Shown here: positions 18,390-29,860 of the stretch, piece by piece
Numbering within the stretch: the first letter of the stretch is position 1
Layout: each line of letters begins with the position of its first letter
Assembly: GCA_027604505.1 (NCBI GenBank)
Contig: JADIIX010000166.1
Span: forward strand, 1-42,492
Reading direction: 5' to 3'
DNA from: Gonapodya sp. JEL0774
Lineage: Eukaryota; Monoblepharomycota; Monoblepharidomycetes; Monoblepharidales; Gonapodyaceae
DNA length: 42,492 nt
Position numbers and translations under genes: made by a program
Notes under the pieces: model-generated
Databases searched by the model: none
What the model was told of the DNA's origin: nothing
Seen by the model: the letters and a program-made list of their open reading frames with translations, nothing else

Positions 18390-19833
18390 ATGCTCCGAAC
18401 AGCAGTTCCAAAAAAGCCGCATGCAGCTTCCAACGCTCAACTTCCAACTACAGCGCAGCAATCTCCTGCCAGGGGAGGGTCGCCGTCCGCTCGACAGCAA
18501 CCGCTGCCAACGGAATTTCCGAGTGAGCCACAAGGGGGGGCTGCACAGGTCTCAGAGAAGCGTGTTAGCCTCTTGGATGCCATCAAGGAGGGACTTTCTA
18601 AGCAGGGAAAGGTCCGGTTCTCCGAATGCTCTTCAAGGAATCCTCAGCGCGAATCCGGACATGTTCCCTTTTCTCATTTCAGACGTCACTTCTGTACAGA
18701 GTTCTTATTTGTGGAGAACTTGGAAAGGAATTACACGACAAAGGGGATTTAGGGAGTGAGAGGTCTTTGGCTTTTGGAGACAGGATTCCAGGAGTGTTGA
18801 ACCTTTTGCGCAGCATACTACCAGAACCTTTTCAAGCTTCACCAGACAGAAAGCGATCTCGTCACCGGCATCCTACTTGTGCTAGGGTCTACGTTTCTAC
18901 ATTACATCGAGGCCCCCCAGAAAACAACACTCGCCACCCTTCGCGAGATTCTTGTTCCACCGAGCGTCATACCGGTCACGAACGCAGAACCTGTCAGTAC
19001 TGCTACCGAGCAGCCTTCAGAAGAGACCGATAGTGTAAAGTAAGCAATGTCCAATGGGAACTTAACAGTATTGCTCACTGCTCATGTCAACCCACACAAA
19101 CAGGCCAGATACTCCCCATGCGGCAGACCCTCATGCTCCAGCACTTCCAAGTCTCGCATCAATTTCTTCACTTATGCGCAACGTGCAAGTCATTCACATT
19201 GACGAAGATTCGTCCTTCCGGGCCTTTCCCTTCTGGGCAAGCAGAGTCATCGACACAGGTGATTCCCCTGGAGGAACAATTGTGATTCCCCCCGATGTCT
19301 TGGCTCAAGTGCAGATGGATGGAGATGCGTTAACAAGAACTGTGAGCAAAGATGAAATACCGCTTTTGCGAGCAGGCTTGTGCACCAACAAATTGCTCCA
19401 AACGCAAGAGCACGCAATTAACCCTCAATATCGTTGAGCTGGGAAAATGGCTTTCCAAAATCCCAAAGGTAACAAAAAGAAAAGATCGTCAAATGAAATG
19501 AGGAGTATTCGGCTTTCAACCACTTGAATCACCCGTGCTCAGAGTGACATGAAGATCACACTTGACTCCCTTGCACAAAAATTTCCTCAACTTCTTCCAA
19601 GTAATGAATTGCTTCTAGCGCTATCGCGAAGTGAGGATGTCGTTAGCTTAGCGGAATGGGCAGATATGCTTGGTTCACGTGGTACTGGGACGCGAAGCAG
19701 TGGAGCACAGCGAGGCAGCGGAATGGCGTTGGAAGAAGGTGAGACAAGCCCTTTTGTGTGATCTTGAAACCAACGCCCTAAATCGTTGCAAGCAGATCTG
19801 GTGTGGCCCGCTCCTCGGCTTACATTCTTTTAA
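18390..19833 (+). CDS. Unrecognised protein, multi-exon
   Basis: I do not recognise the family. A consistent spliced reading can be followed: Pro/Ser-rich N-terminus (MLRTAVPKKPHAA), SLLDAIKEGLSKQGK, then (intron 18612-18682) SLLYRVLICGELGKELHD, TYYQNLFKLHQTESDLVTG, ILLVLGSTFLHYIEAP, TLREILVPPSVIPVTN. After an intron ending near 19103 follow NVQVIHIDEDSSFRAFPFWASRV and IVIPPDVLAQVQMDG, then TLNIVELGKWLSKIPK, and finally DMKITLDSLAQKFPQLLPSNELL and DVVSLAEWADML. It looks like a soluble, mostly helical protein with no signal peptide. The stop at 19833 is my best splice choice. It converges with ATG16 and diverges from AFG1. Confidence 0.6.
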
Positions 19834-19913
19834 ATCTAGGCCAATTTGAAAGTAGTAGAGTTATGGTAAATGCTGAGAAAGGACACACAGAATATTTTCG
19901 TGCATAATTCTCG

Positions 19914-22506
19914 TCACGATTGACCGCCCCATATGACAATGTTCTTGTCGAGGTCCGCGCTGAACATAAACGGTCCACCAAGCGGAGACCACGCTACAGC
20001 AGCGACGGCGGAGCTTAAAAGGGTTGGTTTGGTCGGATTATGAGATATTAAATTTTCTATTCAAGTCAACGCTCACCTGTGCGCCTTCAGCACCACCTCT
20101 ACGCCCGCGTCCCAAGCCCTCCAACACACCACACTCCCATCACCGGATCCACCCACAATGTACCGCCCGTCGGGGCTTAAGCAGCTTTTACTCCAGTTTC
20201 GCGGGACTCGAAATTTGTCGTGGGAGAAGGAGTGGACGAGTTGGAATGTGCGGAGATCGATAAGTCGGAGGGTGTTGTCACGGGAGGTGGTGAGGATATG
20301 GGTGCGGCCTGTTGAAGGGAATGGTGAAAAGCACAGTCGAGCGACGCGACGACTTATCAAGAACCATCGCACCTGGGGTGACTTGCACGCCAGTAATCTG
20401 GTCTGAGTGCATTCCCGAAATTTCGCGAATTACGTTACCGGAGACCATGTCCCATATTCGAACATTGTTGTCCAGGTGACCGCTGGCAACCATTGAACTG
20501 CAATGGATTGATCCAACTGTAAAGATTGGCTCAAATAGGATATGAACATTATGCAGTGCCCACCCTTGATCATCCAGAAGAGCCAAATCGTTGCAGCTTG
20601 AGAAAGTAAATGCGGTGCGAGTACCTGCGGTTAAGAGAGATTAAGAAACAAGTAACCGGCGGGGAGTGCGCAATGTCGCGGACTCGACCCACAGACTCCC
20701 TTGTTCATATCCCACACCTTGATGGTTCTGTCATGAGAGCCGCTAATCTGAAGAAAGCTACAGCTATGAGAAGATCTGGTATGGGTTCTCAAGATATGCG
20801 AGAAAAGTCTTACCACTCTGCTGTTGGCTGTGAAGTTGCAAGCGAATACCTTACCCTGGTGGCCATTAAAGGTATGCTGACAGACGAGGCGCGGATCGCT
20901 GAGATCGGTTTACCGTCTAAACTTCTTTCCGACGCGCCCTCACCCGCAATCTTCCCCCGGAAACGTTCCACACTCGAATTTCCCCACTACCACCACCACC
21001 TCCAACATAATCCCCCGAAGCACCCCATCCTAAGCAGAGAATTGGAGACCCACTTCCACCCAGAGTACCTCTCGATTGTCCCGTCTTTGCATCCCATAGC
21101 TGAACGCTCTTGTCTTCAGATGAGGTCGCAAACATGGACCCTGAAGGAGATGGCAAGAGAGCTGTGATGGTGTCCGTATGAGAAGACACGTAGCGTCGGG
21201 TAAGAGATGTAGGTGGTGTGGACACGAGGTATGAGGAAGGGTGGACGACGGACCTGAAAGCAGTGACAATTGTGTCAGCTTGCACCGAGGGGCCGGGAAA
21301 CGGGTCACGCAAACTACTATTCACCTCACGTCCTCTTTTTGTTCACGGGTCAGTTGGCCTTGAGATCCACTGATAGGAGAAGAGGTCTTCAAAGAAGGTT
21401 GGCGGCTTAGGGTGGCTTCCTTCGCTTTCAGGGCACTGGCGAACGCATGTGCATGGAAGCAAGATTCGTTACGTATGAGGAGGATAGGAATTGCACAAAA
21501 GCAATAAACTCTGACTTCTCCACAAACTGATTTGCTTCGTTCATGCTATTAGCAAGCTGCATTTTCAACTCCAGAAGCCGACTGACGAGTTCATTGTTCT
21601 CGCTCTCCAACTTGACGAGCATTTCCTCTTTGGTGACCACCTCAAGGTGTAGTGTCTGGTGCTCGTCTCGAAGAATTTGAATGACATTGTCCTTCTCCGC
21701 TAGCAGATGCTCTTTGTCTTGAACTGTCCGGGTGAGGATAGAGAGGTTTTTTACAAGCTTCTCGATTCTGTTGATACCAAAATACTTTAAACCCCAACAA
21801 CAAAACAACCAAATTGTGGTGTACACGCATTTATTAGACTCACTCTTCCACCTTCTCCCTAATCAGAACCTCTTGGCTCCTGGTGAGATCTGTTAGCTCC
21901 AGAATTCTCTGAGCATTCCGACCCTGCGTCATGTATAGCTCAGAACGTTCTTCCTTGAGCTCTCGCACCTTTACTCAGTTGATTTTGTCGTATGAAACGG
22001 TTATATCAAATCCCGGAAGATGCAGGCATAAATCAGCCCACCTCCTTGTCCAAGTCCAAAACTCTCCTCTGATTCTCTGGTGATCCTAGTTCCCGCGCGG
22101 TCTCAAACTCCTTGGAAATATTTGCATACTGCGCTCGAATGTCAGAGAGATTGGATGAAGTAACGTCAAGTGAGCGAGCGAGCTCGGCGTTTCGTTGAGC
22201 AAGCAGAGCATCTTAGTATTGGCGTGGGAAGCGATCCAGGTACAAAAGAGTGAATACAGGCAGAAGAAAACGCACATTGAGATGCGGAATGGCGGATGAG
22301 AGTGAGAAAGAATTGATCGAGAACTGGCCACAGGGATCGGAACAAGAGCAAAATGGGAGAGACTCACGGGCGGCGAATATCGACACAAAAGGTGTCTGAA
22401 ACGTATTATCCCGACGTGTGATCCCCTCGTTGATTGCCTTGAACCATGCCGGCTTGGTGTCCATGTCTACTGCATTTGGATTTGTGTGAGGGGGGTTAAG
22501 GAGCAT
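19914..22506 (-). CDS. ATG16: ATG16-like autophagy protein with coiled coil and WD40 propeller
   Basis: Partner of the Atg12-Atg5 conjugate that directs Atg8 lipidation at forming autophagosomes. N-terminus: DMDTKPAWFKAINEGITRRD, resembling the Atg5-binding helix. A long coiled coil follows (about 22380-21440), ending with the ATG16-typical LESENNELVSRLLELK and MNEANQF. The C-terminal half holds at least six WD repeats: SSEDKSVQLWDAKTG, SGSHDRTIKVWDMNKG, SGHLDNNVRIWDMVSGNVIRE (very like the ATG16L blade GHFDKKIRFWDI), TTSRDNTLRLIDLRT, GGSGDGSVVCW and SADLDKNIVIWG before the stop. Yeast Atg16 ends after the coiled coil, so the propeller is notable for a fungus. ATGs at 22506 or 22464 could start it; introns are numerous and approximate. 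Confidence 0.87.
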
Positions 22507-22552
22507 CGCATCCTAATTATCAACATTTTACTCACGAAGTGACATTGATTCC
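22507..22552. promoter_or_regulatory. 46-bp divergent region between ATG16 and GTR1 starts
   Basis: Only 46 bases separate the ATG at 22506 (minus) and 22553 (plus); 88 bases if ATG16 starts at 22464. Both core promoters must overlap each other or the coding regions. The stretch contains an A/T-rich core (CCTAATTATCAACATTTTA) but no obvious palindrome. Confidence 0.65.
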
Positions 22553-24122
22553 ATGTCGCATGCCGCGAAAAAAAAGGTAGACGATTATCGAACATCTCTG
22601 AAGTATTCGGAGGTACCGCGAATCGCTGTTGTTTCCCACTTCGACCTTCTCATCAGGTGCTCCTCATGGGCAAGTCCGGGTCTGGAAAGACCTCGATGCG
22701 ATCAATCATTTTTGCAAATTACGTCGCTCGTGATACACGCCGGCTAGGAGCAACAAGTATGCAGAAATCGTGAGGGTTGGGAGAGTTGCTTCCATTGTTT
22801 TTGACAACGAAACTTTTTGAAATGATTCAGTCGATGTGGAGCATTCTCACGTGCGATTCTTAAGCAACCTGGTTCTCAATCTCTGGGACTGTGGCGGGTG
22901 AGAGTCGTGCCTTCGTGCATTCACTCAAGACCCTCCAAGATGTCTCCCTTGACTCACTGAACTTCGGGCTCTTACGGGACAACCTGACAACCTTATGCAC
23001 TTCCTAATGGACAAACTCTCTCGGTTCTCTGACATGGCTCGTTAGTCAAGAGTCATTCATGGACAATTATCTTTCCACCCAACGGGACCACGTATTTTCC
23101 AATGTTGAAGTCCTCATTTATGTCTTTGATATCGAGTCGCGAGAAACTCAAAAGGATATGGGATATTACAAAGATACCCTGGAAGCTATACAAAGCTACT
23201 CTCCGGACGCAAAGGTTTTTGTGCTCCTGCATAAAATGGACCTTGAGCGGGAAGAAGAGCGAGACAGAGTGAGTTGGGACAAACACAATCATAACCACCA
23301 CAAACTATCGAAAGAATTGCGTCGATGAAACTGAAATATGTCACTCGAGTGAAACTGACAGCAAAGTGATCAATTTGTCACATCTTTCAAATTCCAGATA
23401 TTCCAAGTCCGGTCCAAAGAATTGGCTCGCGAATCCTATCCACACCCCATCACCACATTTCCAACTTCTATCTGGAACGAAACCCTGTATAAAGCCTGGT
23501 CTGCAATCGTCTACACGCTGGTGCCCAACGTGTCGGTTTTGAAGCGAGAGCTTAATTTGTTTGCAGAGGCGTGCGAGGCGGAGGAAGTGGTTTTATTCGA
23601 GAAAGCAACTTTCTTGGTCATTGCTCATACCAAAGATGAGGCGGCAGAAATCTCAGTGGAAGAGAAATCGTCATCTCTGAACCATGGGGAGATGGGATTC
23701 GCTGAAGATGGGAGGGTGGCTCCACAACTCGACGTGCACAGATTTGAAAAAATCAGTAACATTATCAAACAGTTTAAGTTGTCTTGCAGGTAAGTTATTT
23801 TTTGGTGTGTCGATTGTTTTCCAGTCAGAATCATAAATGTGAACACGTTTTCGTCAGCAAATCGCAGGCTCAATTCTCATCCATGGAAATACGAGACTCC
23901 TTCTTTGCGGCATTTATAGACTCATTAACTACCAACACATACGTCATGGTTATCATGGCTGATCCCACGATTCGTGAGAACCCATTCAAGCGATAAACCG
24001 TGTTTCTGCTTCTGCTAATCGCGCACCTCCAAAACTCTCACTCAGAATCTGCCGCAACGATGATCAACATCAAAGTTGCGAGAAAGCATTTTGAGAAGCT
24101 GGAAGTTGGTCTCGGTCGTTGA
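22553..24122 (+). CDS. GTR1: Rag GTPase RagA/B orthologue (Gtr1)
   Basis: Small GTPase that pairs with Gtr2/RagC on the vacuole or lysosome and relays amino-acid supply to TORC1. Exons 22553-22576, 22657-22756, 22831-22897, 23046-23268, 23398-23789, 23858-23973 and 24046-24122 join in phase to 332 residues. Motifs: [20 protein letters not shown] (P-loop), [44 protein letters not shown] (G4), [13 protein letters not shown], then the roadblock-type C-terminal domain with [41 protein letters not shown] and ARKHFEKLE. Just before DVHRFEK there is an insertion of roughly 35 residues rich in Glu and Ser that animal RagA lacks. It diverges from ATG16. Confidence 0.97.
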
Positions 24123-24380
24123 GTCCTGCTCTTTTTCAACTTTGTGAATTTTAGTATTATGGTTTGCTGCAATTGCAAATATTATGTCAACAAGATCGAT
24201 GTTACTCCTCATCAGCAAGCGTCGTCCAAGACACCAAACAAGCCCCAAGCATCTGCAGCACTTAGTCAATTTCAACCCAAGAAACGGGTGATATTTATAT
24301 CCGCCTCCACTGGAACCAACATACCCATCACATATGATATTGCCACAATATCTGGATTTGGAACCACCGGATATTTCAAT

Positions 24381-26836
24381 TTACATCACAAGACAGCCTT
24401 GTTTCTTCGTCCCCACTTCCTCTTCCAGTTCCTCTTCCTCCTCATCTTCACTGTTTTCTTCCGGCTCATCGGTATCATCAACAGGTTTTGGGTACACAGG
24501 TCTCTTGTCCACCAACACAGAGTCATCCTCCCAATCATCCTCGTTGATTTCTCTCACGGTATTTCCAGTCTCTGAAGGGAGTCCTTCCTGCAACCTCCAA
24601 TTCATATCTCGTGGCTTCAGCTTTTTCAATTCTTCTTGTGTCATACGAAAAACATGCTTACGAGGCGTTTTGCGTCCAGGCGTTCTGGTCATCGCATTCA
24701 ACCTGTCTGCTAACTCTGACGCGGCACCATCAGCCGGAGGAACAGCGGCAGTTGGGAAGGCACTGGCGTCCATTGAATGTTCGTCACCGTCACGCTCGTC
24801 GTCGTCCAAGTCCGCATCCTCTCTCCAGTCTATATCATCCCACTTTGTCTTGGGAACTTCCCTGACAAGAAGCCAACGCCGTCGAAGTTCACCATGCTCG
24901 AGAGAGATTCGACGCCGGTCCTCTTCCAATTTAAGTCTCTCTTCTTCACACTTGCGTCGCTCCGTCTCAAGTTTCGACCCCATCGAAGCCCCTAATTCTT
25001 CTTGCGCTCGCTTTTGAACAACCAACTCCATGTGTTTCTGTTCATACTCTCTTCGCAGCTGCTCTAAAGATGCGTCCTTCGTCTTCGCGTTGACAATGAC
25101 GTTCTCCTTTTCAGCGGTCGCAGCATTCAACGCTCGCAAAGCTTCCGCTTTCTCGAAATTTGCGGCGTCCAAGTCCTTCTGGACATATGTCAATCGCTCC
25201 TGCAAGCTCTCCACCTCTGCAATAAATGGCGCAGTAAGATCCGGAGAGGGTGGAGGGTCGGCTTGAGCATAGGCTGATGACGTTGCTGGTTTCACGGTGA
25301 TGCCAATGTTCGTCGTTCTTTCGACAGTAGTTTGAGAGCTGCTCTCTTTGGTTGATACACTGATTGTTTGCGTTGATGTCGTAACCGTTGTTACCCCGAC
25401 AATCATTCCCACAGCAGGGGTAAGAGTGGAAGCAGCAACTTTAGACACAGAGGCAGATCCCGTGCCATTTTTCTCTGGTTGTAATTGGAGAGGTGGCGAG
25501 GGGGGAAGTTCCTCAGTCAGTAATTCACTTCCTCCAAACCCTGTGGTCTTTTTGGATGTTTCCCGCGACTCTGCCTCTAACTCAGTGTCCACTGCAGACA
25601 CTTCTTCCATTATAACATCCTCCTCGTTGGTCTCCAATGCAGCGTTTTGAGCGCCTGACTCCTGATTCTGCACTTCTGTCGCTGCAGTACCCATTGTTCG
25701 CTCGGATCCAACGGACTCTTCGCTCCCTCTTCTCGCAACACTCGCATCGTCTTCGGTCAATGACGCCTGCTCGGTCTCTTCACTGTTTCCTCCCTTCCTT
25801 GTTGCTGTTCGCCGACCCCGCTTCGGTGTCGGATCAGTCGCAACAGCAGAGTCCCCTGCCACATCTAGAGCTTTCCGACCCCTCTTAACTGGGGTAGCGT
25901 TCACGACCGCATTCGAGTCAGCACTTTCGGCTACGGAAGTTCCAACTGTTTGCCTCCTCCCTCGTCGTTTTGCAATGGAAAGACTATCTTCTGCAACATC
26001 TTCTCCTTTGCGCACTCGCTTAGGTGTTCTCGTCACAGTAGGCATATCGAGCCCACCATTAGGTTCCGCTGATGATTCGGTGGAAAATGAATGAGGCGTG
26101 CGGGATTGAGACGATTCAACCAAATCTGACGGGGGTCCTTCTTCCTCGTCGTCAATATCATCGATTTCATCACGAGTCCGCTTGGGAGTTTTCTGTGCAA
26201 AACGCAACGGGGGTGGTTTTGCGGGAGAAGGAATTGCGGCCGAAGCAGACCTCGTGGCTCTTCGTCCAGATGGCAACGTCATTTCAGTTACAGGGGCAGA
26301 CACAGAATCCACAGTGGAAATCCGACCGCGAGGTGTACGGGCGGACTTGACTGTCTGAGTTGTCTCAGTGACGGTGCGGCGGCGAGTAATCATGATTTCC
26401 CTTGAAAGGTAGTTGGAAGAAGTTAGTGGGAAGAGTTGGACCCTCCTTGAACAGCGACCAGGAAATGGCCAGCTTCTGGAAGTGGGTCGGCAGGAAGCAC
26501 GATTCAGCATGCAACTCACGTCGTCCTCCCATTGATGACAGAGCCACCTGAACCGGGTTCTTCCTCCTCTTCCAAATCCGCGTTGGTATTCGCGACAGAT
26601 GATACCGGATCACCGCGTGACGGGTCATCTGCATTCTCAATTCCTCCAGCAAGTATCGTCTCCGGTAGTATTTCACGATTGCGTAGGGAGTAGCCGTCGA
26701 AATGAGGGTCAGCGAGTACCGTCAGGTTTACGTTCGTGCCCGTGGACCCAACCGAAGCTTCAGATGTTGTTCCTGCGCGTGAGCGGCGGGACCGACCTGA
26801 AGGAAGAGGGGCAGTCCCTGTGGTTTTGGGAGCCAT
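24381..26836 (-). CDS. Nuclear-type coiled-coil protein ending in a CaaX box (CLVM)
   Basis: Function unknown; no established family recognised. Two exons, 26836-26520 and 26400-24381, join in phase to 778 residues (intron 120 nt, acceptor tttcaag). Order of parts: basic N-terminus (MAPKTTG, SGRSRRSRAG); acidic patch LEEEEEPG; a long disordered region with repeated basic clusters (TPKRTRDE, TPKRVRKG, AKRRGRRQ, VKRGRKAL, PKRGRRTATRKG) that look like nuclear localisation or AT-hook-like signals; Thr/Val-rich middle; a coiled coil near residues 490-610 starting EVESLQERLTYVQKDLD; a Trp/Asp-rich segment; TPGRKTPRKHVFRMTQEELKKL; a poly-Glu run; and the terminus KKQGCLVM. Cys-Leu-Val-Met at the end fits farnesylation, with Met last as in lamins. 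Membrane anchoring at the nuclear envelope is inference. Converges with GTR1. Confidence 0.8.
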
Positions 26837-27330
26837 CCTGGCAAAGTGCTGTGCTGCTGCCCCTGCGAGACTTGAATTACTGCAGGGGGAAGATGCAAAG
26901 TATTAAGAACCCACCAGAGGAACCAATGGTCAAAAGAGCAGCAATCGTTTGCTTGAAGATCCGCCCACCGGTCTGCCATTTTGCTTGAAAGCTCACCGCC
27001 AAGGTGATTGTGTTTCCTCCGCTTCCCTTCCTCCACTCCACTGCACGTTCCAGAACGTCCTGATGAATCTGATGGTCAAAATTCGCCAATCTGTGTAAAT
27101 TACCTTTCTTCACCTTTGAATTGGTAGGTTGTTTTCCACGGAAGATGGTGCCGGTGGTTGAGTTTATTGTATGGCATGCAAATGAATAAGATAAATACTT
27201 TCCATATTTCCATATTTTCCATAAACTAGCTAAGCCTTTTACAGCCTTGGTAGGACTACTGCATCTCTACAGCCAGACATAGCGAGCAACCGTCACCGGA
27301 GGAAAAAGCGAATAGATGGAACGGCTGGCC
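26837..27330. other. Upstream of the CaaX gene and downstream of glutathione reductase
   Basis: Nearly 500 bases between two minus-strand genes. It must hold the 3' UTR of glutathione reductase and the promoter of the CaaX protein. No recognisable coding motif; an A/T-rich part lies near 27180-27240. Confidence 0.55.
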
Positions 27331-29579
27331 CTACCTCATGAGCACTGACAAGGTTGTTTAAGTTAAACCATTAATAAAAGGATGCAATTAAGAAGAAAAT
27401 AAAACTCACCCATTTCCTCGCTTGCGGTCGGGTGGATAGCAACTGTGGAATCTACCTGCTCCTTCGTGGCACCCATTTTGATTGCCACTGCGAAACTGTT
27501 CAGATACCGGAGAACACGGAACACATCCACGATGCGGTCGATAGGGTGCGCATGAGCAACTAGTTTCTACGTGTAGCGTAGTGAATGATGCTCACCCTTG
27601 TGTCATCTCATCGGCTCCTTTCCCAATCATGTGCGCGCCTACCACCTTTTCTTCAGGTCCAACGACCACAAGCTTGAAGGCCGAAGGTGCCTTTTTGTCC
27701 ACGTCTGCAGTTGGGCGCTAGTCTGTTGAGTTACTCATCACAATGGTCAAAATAACCCTCCCAACCCACCGCTGAAAGCGTAGTACATGTTGGTAAATCG
27801 GGACGTGTATGCTTTGACATTTTCTCGTCCATATTTCTCTACTGCCTCCTTTTCCGTCAGACCAACTGTGCCAACTAAAACACAAGAAATGTTCACTCAC
27901 ACTTCCTTCTCCTTTAAATGAAAACTGAACTTACTGGGTGGGTGCGAAAACACAACAGTGGGGATATTGGAGTAGTCAAGCTTTGATTTAGCGAACGATG
28001 AACCACCAAACAGGCGGTCCGAAAGCTTGCGGCCTGCAGCGATCGCTACAGGACTAGTCACCGAATGGTCCGAGCACAGGTCAGCATCAATAAGTGCATG
28101 CGATTCGCCTCACAGTCAAACCCTCGCATACAAAGGACTCACGTCAGCATTGCAACCCCCGTCACATCTCCAACAGCGTATACCCCAGGTTTGGTTGTGT
28201 TTTGCCATTCGTCAACCTTGACAAATCCGTCATCCTTCAACTCTACGCCAATCTTGTCCAAACCCAAACCCTGGATGTTAGCATTACGACCGGTGGCCCA
28301 AATCCAAAGGTTGTATCCAGATTCCACTACCGTTTGACTACCGGTTCCCACGGTCTGCTCGTACGTAACTTCAAGAGACTTCTCTCCGTTCGCACCTTTG
28401 TCCACGAGGCTCTTGGGGCGGGCGAGGTTCACAATCTTCAAGCCGCGTTTGTTGTACTCGGCGTGCAAAGTCGAGTAAATTATGTCGTCAAAATTGCGCA
28501 GAGGGTCAGCGGCGCGGATAAAAAGCGTAACTTCCGATCCGAGTTCGAGCAGGACCCGCGCAAGCTCTACTCCGATGTAGCCACCTCCAACGACACCGAC
28601 CTTCACATCCAATGAGAACACAAGATGGCACGCAATTAGTACGATCAAGATAGAAGTCGACATGACTGAGAAACGAACTTTCTTGGGAACTTCCGTCAAA
28701 TCGAAAAAACCGTCACTGCTAACTCCAAGTTCTGCACCAAGGACATCCGGAAACACGGGCTTGCTACCCGGAGCCAATAGAATATTGTCCGCAGTAAGCT
28801 CTTCACCCGTTTCCGCGATGCGAACGCGCTTTCCGGTTGAGTCAGCGAACGAGGCAGTTCCTTTGAAGCGGTCAACTAACTGCTTCTCAAGGTTCGTTTC
28901 GTCTGATAAGCAATCATGTATTAAATTCAAATACACTCAAGTAGTGACGGACAAAAGACTCACAAATTCCATTGAGTCGAGCTATATATGCGTCCCTCTT
29001 CTCTTTCAGCGTCCGGAGGCTGAACTGCTTCTTCAAGTCGATGGTGCCGAGGTTGAGTCCGTAGCCAGCAGCGTCGTGTACAGATTCAAGAATTTCGTTG
29101 AAATTCCACATAATCTGGGGAATATATTGCCATATGTGATGTTCTTAGTGTCGGCTGTTGGCACTGCGCTCACTGCTCACTTTCTTGGGGACACAGCCAA
29201 CCTGAAGCAAAACACTCTGTCAGAACATGCACATCAATCTGTGGTCCGCTGTCGTTTTGAGCCTTACGTTGACACACGTTCCTCCCCATCTTCACCCACC
29301 CAGCACAAAATCCATGTGAGGGAGAACGATTGTGACTGAAGTTGTACACGGTGATTCTCACCTAGCTTTTTCGATGATGGCCACCTTGGCACCGTATGAA
29401 GCCGCTCTCCGTGAGCTTGCAACACCTCCAGACCCTCCTCCGATGACTTTGAGGAATCGAGGAGAAAGTCAGTGTGACAACTGTAAGTAATCGATCGATT
29501 AAATAAAATTGAAGCCTTGTTTACTCGTACCCAGATAGTCATAATGCTTTATCGCTCCGTTACCGGGAATAGGTGGCAT
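27331..29579 (-). CDS. GLR1: Glutathione reductase
   Basis: NADPH-dependent flavoenzyme that reduces glutathione disulfide. It starts [16 protein letters not shown] and splices into [29 protein letters not shown]. The redox-active disulfide motif GGTCVNVGCVPKK is assembled from two short exons. Then [37 protein letters not shown], the NADPH-binding [52 protein letters not shown], and the dimer-interface signature [11 protein letters not shown], ending VLMR after a last splice. The residue before GGTC is Trp where Leu is common. No clear mitochondrial presequence at this start, so a cytosolic form is likely. Eight or more introns; inner boundaries approximate. Confidence 0.95.
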
Positions 29580-29860
29580 CAGTTGAGAAGGTCGAGAAAT
29601 CTCGGATTCGGTATGAGAAGTCACGGAGAGTTTTTAAATTCCAGAGTGGCAAAAGTATTGAGAGACGTTGTTGCCGATGCGGATGGGCAAGAATGAGAGT
29701 TTTGGATCGCTTTTATGATGTCTTTATTACGAGATCACCTCGAAAGAAAGGACGTTGCATAAGCAACTCCCAGTTACGATCATCGAACGGCGTGATAGCA
29801 AGAAAATTGAAATAGCTCTCCCATGTATGAATATAGAAACAATGAAAGCAACGATATTTT

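Noticed and set aside
20610-21167. 185-codon plus-strand open frame
   Set aside because: Antisense to ATG16 WD40 exons whose minus-strand reading has clear WD motifs.
24334-25017. 227-codon plus-strand Ser-rich open frame
   Set aside because: Antisense shadow of the CaaX protein gene; serine repeats are the complement of its acidic codons.
29573-29815. 80-codon plus-strand frame upstream of glutathione reductase
   Set aside because: Overlaps the reductase start and its promoter region; highly basic, no motif.
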